This document shows, piece after piece, positions 11,820-22,500 of a stretch of DNA of 64,000 bases. The position numbers and the translations under genes are program-made. How positions within the stretch are numbered: the stretch's first letter is position 1; each line of letters begins with the position of its first letter. Under the pieces are notes generated by a model. It saw only the letters and a list, made by a program, of their open reading frames with translations. It ran no database searches and was not told where the DNA came from. Source of the DNA: Hysterangium stoloniferum (Eukaryota; Basidiomycota; Agaricomycetes; Hysterangiales; Hysterangiaceae); NCBI GenBank assembly GCA_015178975.1, contig WHVD01000048.1:124001-188000 (forward strand). The letters are read 5' to 3'.

Positions 11820-12325
11820 CAGGTGGACATGGCAAGCCAAAAACCCAGTCCCATATGCACCTCAAACCTCAAAACGTGGACGCACGTTATTGGGAATGTT
11901 GCACGGAAGTTGCCCGCGAGACCTCCGCGGACAAAGTAAACAAGTCCACGGCCAATAAAAACAACAACAATAATTTGTCAACCAGCAACCAGAACTCCAC
12001 GCAATCCGACAAGAAGAATGACAAAAATTCTTTAAACAACAACAACAACAACAAGGACAATAAGGACAACAACAAGGGTCAACAGTCCGGCAAGCAAGCC
12101 GGAAAACCCGACCTCTCAGGCAAACTCGGACCCAATGGCAAATTGACCCCACAGGAAAGACAATGTCGTATGGACAACAACTTCTGTCTCTTGTGCGGGA
12201 AACCCGGTCATTGAGTCCCAGAATGTCCGCTGGCAAAAGCAAACTCTTCTAAGGGTCGAACAGCCAAGGCCTCCATGGAAACCCCATTGAAGGACAAACT
12301 GGCTTCCGACTTGAAAAAAGAGTAA
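11820..12325 (+). pseudogene. Ty3 gag C-terminal remnant (element II)
   Basis: Only the end of Gag survives: a DARYWECCTEVARE segment, as in other Ty3 Gags, a long Asn/Lys/Asp-rich linker and a CCHC zinc knuckle CLLCGKPGH. An in-frame TGA interrupts the knuckle just after the His (12211-12213). The downstream residues VPEC still complete C-x2-C-x4-H-x4-C. The frame ends at TAA 12323-12325. The capsid part has been deleted. Confidence 0.85.
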
Positions 12326-13773
12326 GCAACCCTGCAGACTCCACGCGGGTTGGGGGTTTGTGTTGCCTCTCCACGCATTCAAGAGTTTACTCACCTCAAC
12401 GCATCTGCTCTTTCACATTCTGATTCATTTTTCATTAAACTTATGTCTAATACTTGATTCCTTCGTTTTTTCAGCTCTCATAGATTCCAGCTTGACTCAT
12501 TGTTTTTTAGATACAAAATTCACACAAAAAAATTCTTTGTCAACTTATTTAATAAATCCCGTCGCTCTCCACCTCTTCGATGGCACAAGTAATTCAGTTG
12601 TTACCCAAGCTTGTGATTTACCCATCAGTTTCCCGTGTGGAACATCTCAATTGGTCACTTTCTATGTGACCCAGTTAGACTCAAGTTGCTCGGTGGTCCT
12701 AGGACATAACTGGCTTACCTGCTACAATCCGTTGATTGACTGGATAGCTAACAGGAAAACATTCCGGACTCCCATGGCAGCCAAGGAAACTGCGCCTGTC
12801 CTGGCCTCCACGGCACCCATGGCCTTCCCGGCACTTGCAGTCTCGAGGACTCCTGTGATCCCTACGGCACCAATAGCTTCCCCGGAACCCACGGCACCTC
12901 CATCCATTTCTCTGATTAATGCTGCAGCTTTTATTAGGGCTTCAAAAATGGATGGGTCCCAGGCGTTCACTATCAACTTAAAAATTGATGAAGCAACTGG
13001 ACATTTTTCAACCCCAGTATCTGATTCTGAGCAAGCTGCTGACCTAGAAGGTGTCCCGGAGAAATATCATGACTTTGTGGATGTTTTCAGCAAGCAAAAA
13101 GCTGACTGGCTTCCGCCTCACAGAGAATACAACTTAAAAATCGATCTTGAAGATGGCGCCCAGCCACCCCTAGGACATATTTACCTGCTCTCGTCCACGG
13201 AGCTCTCCGCAATCCACAATTTCCTGGATGAACATTTGTCCATAGGTTTTATCTGACCCTCAAAGTCTCCTTTTGGAGCACCTGTTCTGTTTGTCAGAAA
13301 AAAGGATGGATCCCTTCGACTATGTGTTGATTTTAGAGGACTCAATGCTGTCACCAAGAAGGATAAATATCCACTCCCACTTATATCTGATCTGCTCGAT
13401 GCTCCATGGAATGCCCGGATTTACACCAAAATAGATCTCAAACACACCTATTATTTGGTCCGGATTGCCATGGGCGACGAATGGAAAACCACTTTTTAGA
13501 ACCTGTTATGGGGCCTTCGAGTGGTTGGTGATCCCCTTTGGACTCACCAATGCTCCATCTGTTTTTCAGTGTTTTATCAACGACATTTTCTCCAACATGC
13601 TCAATGTATGCGTCATTGTTTACTTGGACGACATTCTTATCTAATCCAAGAATCCCGTGGAACATGACAAACAAGTCCGTGAAGTTCTCCAGAGGCTCAG
13701 ACAACATGGTTTATTCGCAAATGGTAAAAATGTACTTTTGACACGGACTCCATGGAATACCTAGGTTTCATGA

Positions 13774-14024
13774 TGTTAAAGGCATAGAAAAGAATTGACC
13801 CAGCCTGGGATTGAACCAAGGACCTCCTGGCTTTATATGCAGGTGCTCTTAACCACTGAGCTACTGGACCTATAGTCTAGTATTATATGATGGATTATAT
13901 ATACATATATATATGGACTTATGATGCCAACTTGTGCTCTTATAACAGTTTATATAACTGATGGCAAACCTGGGTCTTATAACAGTCTGTCACATATAGA
14001 TATTGTATTTTCCCATTTCTAACA
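13774..14024 (-). mobile_element. miniature LTR-like element carrying a tRNA-like module (alpha)
   Basis: A 251-bp insertion. In its own sense it starts TGTTAGAAATGGG and ends CTATGCCTTTAACA, so it has TG...CA ends with a TGTTA/TAACA inverted repeat. Flanks are CATGA at 13769-13773 and 14025-14029, an exact 5-bp duplication. Removing it restores the pol reading between EYLGF and the following PDG. The half nearest its 3' end folds like a tRNA. Length, ends and duplication fit a solo LTR of a TRIM-like element better than a SINE, and I see no poly-A tail. Related copies: 22501-22712 and 38724-38841. Confidence 0.75.
13796..13870 (-). tRNA. tRNA-like sequence inside the miniature element alpha
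   Basis: About 75 nt. The acceptor arm GGTCCAG pairs with CTGGGTC over 7 positions allowing G-U. The D arm is GCTC/GAGC with loop AGTGGTTAA (box A like). The T arm is CTTGG/CCAGG around TTCAATC (box B like, GGTTCAATCCC). The anticodon arm is irregular: CCTG/CAGG with a loop about 10 nt long. It is probably not a working decoder, but both internal Pol III promoter boxes look present. Confidence 0.6.
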
Positions 14025-16505
14025 CATGATGGGACCTGATGGACTCTGAATGGACAAAACTAAAGTGCAAGTCATCAAAGATTGGCCCGAACCCCGAAAA
14101 GTTAAAGATATACAATCCTTCCTCGGCTTTGCCAATTTTTACAGACATTTTATCTGTGGATATTCTGACATCACAGTACCCCTTACCCATCTTACACGTA
14201 AGGGTACTCCATGGAATTTTAACAATAAGTGTCAAAAAGCTTTCAATCCTTTAAAAAATTCTTTTTCTACAGCTCCTATTCTGTTGCATTGGAAACCGGA
14301 CTTCCCGCTCATTGTTGAAATGGACGCCTCGGATTATGCACTTGGAGCCATTCTGTCTATCCAGGACTCCAACGAAGAGGTCCACCCCGTGGCTTTTCTG
14401 TCCCGGACTTTTACCGGAGCAGAGCTCAACTACAACTTCATGATAAAGAACTTCTGGCAATCTTTTCAGCTTTCAAAGTGTGGTGACACTATTTGGAAGG
14501 TTCAGGAGCTCCTATTGATATTGTAACAGATCACAAAAACCTGGAATACCTTTCTACCACAAACCTTTTGACCCGCCGGCAGGCCTGCTGGTCTGAATAT
14601 CTATCTGCCTTCAACATGATTATCCGCTTTTGACCCGGCGATCTCGGCGGCAAACCCAACACTTTAACTAGACGATGGGACGTCTATCCTAAAGAGGGGA
14701 GCAACGACTATGCAACGGTAAATCCGCACAACCCGAAACCTATTTTCACGAATCAACAACTTACCACATCGGTCCACGCAACTTTCCTCATCAATCCCAT
14801 TGTCCGTGGAATTATCATTATGGATATCGAGAAGTTACATCAAGATATTCTATCGGCAATTCCGCTAGACCCGATTACTAAAGCTCACCTTGACAATCCC
14901 GTGGACCCTGGTCAACCCCGGTGGTCTCTTGATCAACATGGTTTCATTAGACTTGACGATCGCATCTATGTACCAGACTCCAACAGCCTCCGCCTCAAGA
15001 TCCTTCAATACAAACATGATCATCCACTCTCAGGACATTTTGGGTACAACAAAACTCTATCATTAATAAGAAGAGAATATACTTGGCCCGGACTCCATGG
15101 ATTCATTAAGCACTATTGTAAATCTTGCACTACTTGTCCCCGCTCGAAATCTCAGTGACACAAGCCATACGGCCTTTTGAAACAACTCCCAGTACCAGAA
15201 CACCCGTGGAATTCTATCTCTATGGATTTCATTGAACACCTACCGGATTCTGAAGGCTTTTCTGCTATTCTAGTCGTTGTTGACAGATTCTCAAAACAAG
15301 GTATATTCATCCCTACTTATGATACAATTACGTCTGTGCAGTTAGCGGAACTTTTCATTATCCACGTATTTTCCAAGCATGGAGTTCCATCCCACGTGAC
15401 TTCCAATCAAGGATCAGAGTTCGTGTCTCACTTCTTTAGATCCCTCGGAAAATCCTTGGACATGACATTACATTTCACATCCAGACATCACCCGGAAGGT
15501 GACGGACAAACCGAACGTGTCAACCAGACATTGGAACAATACCTCCACGTATATTGCAACTACCAACAGGACAATTGGAAATCCTTGTTACCACTTGCAG
15601 AGTTTGCTTACAACAATGCACCCTCGGCCACTACTGGCATTTCCCCGTTCTTTGCAAATAAAGGATATAATCCAAATATTACAGTATATCCAGAATGAAA
15701 TCTCGCCTCTGTTCGTGCTCAAGAGTTCACCATGGACCTCCACGAGCTCCACGAGGAACTCCGGACTGCAATATTGTCTGCCCAAGAGCAATGTCAACAT
15801 TCAGCGGACAAACACTGGATCCCGCCACCCAACTTCAAGATTGGTGACCGTGTTTATGTCAAAGCTCAATTCTTCTGGACTACCCGTCCATCAAAGAAGC
15901 TTGCTGAAAAATATTTAGGTCCATTTGAAATTATCGCACAAGTAGGTCCAGTCTCTTGGACTCTACAGCTTCCGGATAGCATGCGTGCAGTACACCTGGT
16001 ATTTCATGTTTCTATGCTAGAACCTTGTACTGCTAACACTATCCCAGATCGCGTGCAATCTCTGCCTCCTCCTGTCATCATTGACGGAGAACCCGAGTTT
16101 GAAATCTCACAGATTTTAGATTCAAAAATTGATAAGCATCCACGCACTTGTAAACTGCTTTACTTGGTCAAGTGGGTGGGTTACGAGGGCACCAATGAAG
16201 AAACCTCATGGATTTTGGCCACAGAACTCGGTAATGCCATGGAAATCGTTACTGACTTTCATACAGCTTGCCCACTCAAACCGGGACCATTATTGTCTCT
16301 CTGACCACACTCCACAGACCCCGTGTTACGTTTGGACTCATTTTCATTATTCCCTGTCACCCTATGTCTTTCTTTGCTTTTACAGGTTCTGACATGTCTT
16401 GTCAAGTCCTTAAGCGGACCTCTCCGTGGACTTTGGCTTTGACTTTTATTCTTATGTTTTTCACGCTTTACTTTTATGTTCAAAATTATTATTAAGTTTT
16501 ATTTT

Positions 16506-18242
16506 CTATTCTTCATCTACATTGATGGGGCTATCTTTTTTCCCTGCCTCTTTTTGTGCCTCAGCTTTTCCTGCCTCGTTCATCTCCTCGGGTAGCTCTG
16601 CTATCTCCGTGGGCACCTCCTCCTCATCTGAACCAGCTTCCTCGGAACTCCCAGCCTCCGGCTCCTCATACACAAAGCCAGCATACTCCATCAGGAACCT
16701 AAAATGGTCCCTGCAGAGTGTGCGGAGATCGTTCGCCATCACAATGCTGACCTTGTTGCTCTTCCGGAGCAACTCATTTTGGGCCTCAATCCCCTCAGTG
16801 ATCCATCCCAAGACTTCCTCCAGACCGGAGTATCCGTCCGACCCGCCATTCTCCCGTGAACCGGACCCTGCGGCCTGCTCGTGAACGAGCGAGCACCTCG
16901 CCTTGAGGTGCGCACACTGGTAACACCCCGGGCCCTGGCCAGACTTCTGATTACACTCAGTTTTCCGGTCATTACAACCGGAACACTGCGGGTCGTTCTG
17001 AGTCGGTAGGCAGACTGGTGCCACCTTCCTTGCTTTCTGCCGACACAGTTAGCTCCACGGTATACCCACGGACCCGAGACTCACCTTGTTGGGGCTTTCT
17101 GGCTCCCCCTTGGACTCGGACTCGACTTCCGCCACCTTGCACTGAAAATGCCAAGTCAAAAAAATGACAAGTTGAACTATGGGACTTACCTTTCCTGCAA
17201 CAACCGTGGCTCTCTCCGCAGCCACCTGGGCTTTCTCTGCCTCCACCCTGGCCTTCTCTGCGGCCACCCGTGCAGCCTGTTAAGAACTGGAAACTGACTA
17301 ATGTCGGTGGCCGACAGGGACCGATCGGAAGGACTTGGCTTCAGCTTATGGGCTGCGCCCTCGCAAATATCCGTAGGATGTCCTTAAATTTCGGGCGGGC
17401 GAAGACTAGTCCTAGTGAGTACCTTTCGGCGTGATACCGATCGGAATCGAAGGACAAGTCGGGCGTCGGGCCAAGGGGTCGGGGCCGGGAGTGGGCGAGC
17501 GCACGCGAAGGCGGATGGGGGAAGTCTTAGTATGAGACTGATACAGGTGTATGAGGGTATTCTGAGTCGATATTCTGATTGCCTAGTAACTACAATTACA
17601 GCGGGTTCATATACAAGTAACAGGCGTCTGGAAAATACTAATGGGGAGAAGGGCGGAACACGGTATTAACAATAAGCTTGACTAGGAACGGGAAGTTTAT
17701 GATTAGTTCAGAGGCCGATGATAACCGAGAGCGGGATTACGATAAAAGGAAATGGTTCGAGGACTACAAATATAGATAGACATATGCGAAACATAAGATT
17801 GAACGGATCAACATAATAAAAGGGGACGTATCAAAGTTTGACCAGACAATACGAGTTATTTGACGTGGGCGTAAATGGAGTTTGATTTTCGCGAAACATT
17901 CGTCAGCTTCGGGGCCGATGGTTTCCGAGAGGATGACTTGAAACGTTGACAAGTGGCGATAACCTCGGGGCCGATAGGGTTGCGACACGGTCGTAACACA
18001 GCCTCCTCCTCATCCCTCTGCTTCTGCCTCGCAGCCTCTTCCTCCACGGCCACAGCTGCCTGGTATTCCCTATTCAGGGCCTCATTGACCTCCTGGGCTT
18101 CTCGCTCTGCCTCTTCTCGCTGCTGATGTTGCTCGTCCCGCTGCACCAAAATTTGGGCAGCGGAGAGTGGCGCCCAGTACCGATTGCCCATGGATGGCCC
18201 AGCGGTTGGCATGGGCTTATGCGGCGTGGGCTTTGGTCCCAT
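16506..18242 (-). pseudogene. antisense spliced gene with Zn2Cys6-like cluster, within element II
   Basis: The start is set at MGPKPTPHK (18242). An N-terminal region rich in Glu/Ala/Arg/Gln (REEAEREAQE, AAEKARVEAEKA) should form a coiled coil. Two 48-bp introns are readable: 17142-17189 (GTAAGT...TTTCAG) and 17037-17084 (GTGAGT...GGCAG). Splicing joins the frames. The last exon carries six cysteines spaced C-x2-C-x6-C-x9-C-x2-C-x6-C (16893-16985), which fits the Gal4-type binuclear zinc cluster. A helical segment and an acidic tail follow, ending at 16506. It lies opposite to pol, between the integrase stop and the 3' LTR, with its 5' end facing that LTR. A family B solo LTR (17278-17998) disrupts it. 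A similar gene lies at 37755-38532. Confidence 0.7.
17278..17998 (-). mobile_element. solo LTR, family B, inside the antisense gene
   Basis: A 721-bp insertion with TGTTAAGAAC and CGGTCGTAACA at its plus-strand ends, flanked by CAGCC at 17273-17277 and 17999-18003. Removing it and one CAGCC restores the coiled-coil frame of the antisense gene, so that gene was interrupted after the retrotransposon had inserted. Confidence 0.93.
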
Positions 18243-18434
18243 GGTATCGATGATGGGGGTAATAAAGAAGAAGAAATTTCTATTTTTTCAAATTTATATA
18301 TAGGCTCGTCGTGTTTGAACCTTACCTTCCAGATCACATGACTCTTTGACACATACATGTAACTGACATGACTTTTGACACATGCGCGTAGCCGACAAGA
18401 ACCTTATCTAGGTCTAGAGCCTCTTTGGGACTTT

Positions 18435-18452
18435 GGCATAAAGGGAGGGTAC
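18435..18452 (+). promoter_or_regulatory. polypurine-like tract before the 3' LTR of element II
   Basis: CATAAAGGGAGGGTAC lies immediately upstream of the TG at 18453, the position where plus-strand DNA synthesis would be primed. Confidence 0.55.
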
Positions 18453-19393
18453 TGTTACGACCAGACAATCCCGCTGGACTCCGGGCACTAACCTGTACGC
18501 CATCACACCCTACACGCACCAAATGGCTGTTTATAGGATTTCCCGCCCGGACTCCATTACATCAAGACTTGTTACATTCGACCTCATTACAACACATATC
18601 AGTCACCGGACTTCCCCTGGACTCTGTCTCTGTCTATGTCCATCTTTGTCCCATGCATCAGTCACCGGACCCCGCTCAGAATCCCATCACCACTCTAATC
18701 GAGCCCCGTTCCCATTTTAGTCAAATGACCTGTCACGATTTAAAACTCCGCTCCCACTCCATTTCCCGTTATGGGTTATGCTTTGTCATGATTCAGACTC
18801 CGCTCCATTCCATTCCTAACACCAAACTTGCTGTTTATTATTCCCGTTTTATGTTTTGTTAGTTCCATTTCATCATTACTGGATATGGTATGTCATTCAC
18901 TCCATGGTCTATATAAACTGGCAGATGTTGTACATACAATCCAGTCAGAAAATTAGCTTAGATTCCCCCCAGTAATCTAATAACATTTTCCGCTCTAAAA
19001 CCTTACTTGATTCACACCGCTCACACTAGTCGGAGCCCACGGGCTCCGGCGCATCTATCTCTCTCAACTATCTCGACTCACGACCCATGACCTCTGACTT
19101 ACAACCCACGACCTCTGACTTACAACCCACGACCTCCGACTTACAACCCACGACCTCTGACTTACAACCCACGACCTCTGACTTACAACCCACGACCTCT
19201 GACTTACAACCCACGACCTCTGACTTACAACCTACGACCCACGAACCCCACCCAGACTCCCCGGGATCCCCGTCTGCCTGTTTGAAATTGGACAACACGA
19301 TCTAGCGAGGGCACAGCCTATAAGCTGAAGCCAAGTCCTACTGGATATCCCATGGGTTTCTCCAGAGACCCGCCCTGTGTGTGTATCCTAACA
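18453..19393 (+). mobile_element. 3' LTR of element II, family A
   Basis: A 941-bp LTR, TGTTACGACC...TATCCTAACA. It holds a 21-bp minisatellite (about 19095-19245) and, near its 3' end, the core ATAAGCTGAAGCCAAGTCC shared with families B, E and F. It is the longest family A copy in the window because of the minisatellite. Confidence 0.93.
19095..19245. repeat. 21-bp minisatellite inside the LTR, about 7 copies
   Basis: Units of GACCTCTGACTTACAACCCAC, nearly identical. At the same LTR position the other family A copies have only one or a few diverged units, so the array expanded in this copy. Confidence 0.9.
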
Positions 19394-19541
19394 CTCTTCC
19401 AATGAGTCTCCTGTATATAAATATTTGTAGTATTTCCATATTTGGAGCTTGTGTAATAAAATTGTACTTCCACAATCTATATATGATAGAGCATGCTCAC
19501 AAATATCTTTGATATTTCTGCATTTTTATCCTCTAAGCTAT

Positions 19542-20337
19542 TGTTATGACTGGAAATCCCACTGGACTCTGGGCACTAACTTATATGCACCTGTACCATA
19601 TGCACCAATGATCAGTTTACCGGAATACCTCCCAGACTCCATATGTCAGACCTGTCCATGCTTGACCTCTGTTACTTCATGTATCAGTCACTGGAATACC
19701 TGCTGGAACCTGCTCCTGTCTATCTCCAACCCTGTCCCACATACCAGTCACTGGACTCTGCTCGGAAAACCTGACAGCTCTCTAACTGAGCTCCATTCCC
19801 ATTATGGTTAAATGACCTGTCACAATTCAGACTCCACTCCCTCCCCATTCCCATTATGGTTTAATGACCTGTCACGATTTGGACTCTGCTCTGCTCCGTT
19901 CCATTCCTAACACCAAGTTTGGTGTTTACTTATCTCATTTCATGTTTGCTAGTTTAGTTTTCATTATTACTGGATTTGGTATGTTATACATTCCACAGTC
20001 TATATAGTCTGGCAGATGTTGTACATACAATCCAGTCAGAAAATCAGCTTAGATTCCCCCAGTAATCTCAAGTACATTTTCCACTCCAAACTCCTCTTTG
20101 AAACACACTGCTTTACCTCGTCAGAGCCCATGGGCTCCAACCCATCTATCACTCAACATCTGTGGACTTCCCACAGTCAACTCCCCAACCTCTCAACCCA
20201 CAAACCCATTCACACGTTTGAAATTGGACAAGACAATCTCACAAGGGCACAGCCTATAAGCTGAAGCCAAGTCCTACTGGCTTTCCTGTGGGTTTCTCCA
20301 GAAACCCTCCAATAAGCTCCACGCACAACTCTTAACA
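19542..20337 (+). mobile_element. solo LTR, family A
   Basis: A 796-bp LTR, TGTTATGACTGG...CTCTTAACA, flanked by GCTAT at 19537-19541 and 20338-20342. It is CpG-poor compared with the copy at 18453. Confidence 0.93.
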
Positions 20338-20517
20338 GCTATCAAGGATATACAGCTGAAGTACCAAACATTGGAAGGGTTTTGTGAATCACTGTACCTT
20401 CCCTAATTAAAAAAAAAAATTCTCAATCACATCATGTTACATCTATTTCGAAAAGGGAACAGACAGAACAAAAAAGAATAGATTTTTTTTTTTGATTATG
20501 AGCAAATACTGCACAAT

Positions 20518-21384
20518 TGTTACAACCGGAAATCCTGCCGGACTCTGGGCACTAACTCATATACACCCACACCCTATACGCACCAATTGTCAGTTTACCA
20601 GAATTCCTGCCTGGACTCTGGGCACTAACTCATACGCACCCGCACCCTATACACACCAATTGTCAGTTTACCAGAATTCCCACCCGGACTCCATATGTCA
20701 GACTTGTCTACATTCAACCCCGTTATGTCATGTATCAGTCACCAGAATACCCACTGGACTCCGTCCCTGTCTATGTCTGACCTTGTCCCACACGTCAGTC
20801 ACCGGACCCCACTCAGAAAACCCATCATCGCTCTAACTGAGCCCCATTCTCGTTTTAGTCAAATGACCTGTCACGATTCGGACTCCACTTCCACTCCGTT
20901 CCCATTATGGTCTATGATTTGTCATGATTTGGACTCCGCTCCATTCTGTCCCATTCCTAACACCAATTTGGTGTTTACTATTCTCATTTTATGTTTTGCT
21001 AGTTCCATTTCATTATTACTGGATTTGGTATGTCATTCATTCCATGGTCTATATAGTCTGGCAGATGTTGTACATACAATCCAGTCAGAAAATCAGCTTA
21101 GATTCCCCCCAGTAATCTAATACATATTCCACTCTAAACTCCTCCTTGAATTACACCGCTCTCACTAGTCGGAGCCCATGGGCTCTGACGCATCTATCTC
21201 TCTTATTTATCCCGACTCCTGACCTCTTGACCCACAAACCCCGCCCGGATTCCCCGGGATTCCCATCCACCTGTCTGAAATTGGACAACATGATCTTGCC
21301 AGGGTGCAGCCTATAAGCTGAAGCCAAGTCCTACTGGATATCCTGTGGGTTTCTCTGGAGACCCGCCATGTACGTACCCTAACA
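20518..21384 (+). mobile_element. solo LTR, family A
   Basis: An 867-bp LTR, TGTTACAACC...TACCCTAACA, flanked by ACAAT at 20513-20517 and 21385-21389. Its first 150 bp contain an internal duplication: GGACTCTGGGCACTAACTCAT occurs twice. Confidence 0.93.
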
Positions 21385-21613
21385 ACAATCCTCTTATTCT
21401 CCACAACACACTTAATCCAAATCTCCCCAGGCATACTCCTCACCATCAAATTCCTAAACAACTTCCTGGCAGAAACCATGCAGTTTATTCACTTCTGGTA
21501 TTGGACATCTGGAACAATCATTATACTAGATCTAACCCCACCAGAGCAAAAGCATCACAGGACCCACAAACATGTTTTTTTATGAGTACAGTTCATTTAG
21601 CATTGGACAAAAT

Positions 21614-22109
21614 TGAAAGGCTGTTGTTATCAGCCTCACTCAGTCAACATGGACAGGACTAAGTTCTCTTTATTTTAATAGCAGTATGATACTACAAGAT
21701 GAATGTGAGGCTCCCTAGCGAAGAGTGGGAAAGGATTGTATGGTCAAAAATATTCCCCTCTTCTCACTGTGGAATGTATACTTATATATCTGCTTGGAAC
21801 AATAAGATTGTGGTAACCAAAGGTGTCTGAAGACAAGGAAGATGTGGCAGGAAAAGGAGAACAATGGTCAATGGGAGAACAATGGTCAATGGGAGAACAA
21901 TGGTCAATGGGAGAACAATGGTCAATGGGAGAACAATGGTCAATGGGAGAACAATGGTCAATGGGAGAACAATGGTCAATGGGAGAACAATGGTCAATGG
22001 GAGAACAACAGCCAAGGGTAATTGAGTGGTGGCACAAGGATGCTTGAGTAGTTGAACAAAGGGAGTGGTTGGGAATGGTGGCATATGTGGTAAGGTGGCA
22101 AGGCTTACA
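21614..22109. mobile_element. solo LTR, family G, with 18-bp minisatellite
   Basis: A 496-bp insertion matching 60873-61264, ends TGAAAGGCTG...GGCTTACA (the other copy starts TGTAAGG). Flanks are AAAAT and AAGAT, a 5-bp duplication with one change. Inside, 21860-22005 holds about eight head-to-tail copies of GAGAACAATGGTCAATGG, absent from the other copy, which has longer diverged repeats there. Confidence 0.8.
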
Positions 22110-22500
22110 AAGATCATGATTCTAATTTATTTTCTAGGTGGTGGTCATGCATACATGTGCAGGGAGTATTCAGAGTCAGTCCCACTATCTAGTCTTGTGG
22201 CCCTACAGAAAGACATTATTACAATTGACCCTTAGCATTTTGAGTTCAAATCTTCCTACCAGCAAAAACCGAGAAGCAATGTGAAGATACAATAGTGTCA
22301 TCCAATTTGGACTATCACTGTGTGAGGAGCTGTATGGTTGGGTAGTGGGAGAGCATCAGCTCTCCATGTATGCATGTGAAGACTTGCCACTCAGGAGGGT
22401 TCCCTTGTGAATATAACTTTTGCTCTACTATTCCACTATATTCACTCGTTTCCATTAATCCTAAAAATGTTTGCTTTACTACTACTGTCATCAACCTGAG

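Larger units (their letters stand above)
12360..16304 (+). pseudogene. Ty3 pol (element II): protease to chromodomain
   Basis: Domain order: retropepsin with ALIDSSLTHCF (the family triad is DSG; here DSS) and VVLGHNWL; RT with [21 protein letters not shown] and VYLDDIL; RNase H (14050-14640) with DASDYALGAIL; integrase (14820-15918) with MDFIEHLP, SNQGSEFVSHFF (the second catalytic Asp position is Asn here) and HPEGDGQTERVNQ; chromodomain LLYLVKWVGYEGTNEETSW (about 16150-16215). Stops include TGA at 13255, 15156 and 15696; a stop near 13497 breaks RT. An insertion separates RT from RNase H. The 14820-16304 part is the best preserved. Confidence 0.92.
11199..19393 (+). mobile_element. Ty3/gypsy chromovirus element II, nearly full length
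   Basis: An 8.2-kb element: rearranged 5' LTR, gag remnant, protease, RT, RNase H, integrase with chromodomain, an antisense gene, a polypurine-like tract and an intact 3' LTR. Outer flanks are CCCTT (11194-11198) and CTCTT (19394-19398), a 5-bp target duplication with one C/T difference. Later insertions inside it are a miniature tRNA-bearing element (13774-14024) and a family B solo LTR (17278-17998). Several stops are TGA where relatives have Arg codons, suggesting CGA to TGA decay. Confidence 0.9.

Noticed and set aside
19087-19305. Frame encoding TSDLQPT repeats
   Set aside because: It is the 21-bp LTR minisatellite read as protein; the length divisible by three keeps it open on both strands.
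21823-22047. Frame encoding EQWSMG repeats
   Set aside because: 18-bp minisatellite within a solo LTR; no start context or conserved flanks.
22150-22260. tRNA-derived SINE in the duplicated block (GAGTTCAAATCTTCC resembles box B)
   Set aside because: I could not form acceptor or D arms, and copies occur only within the larger duplicated block without their own target duplications.
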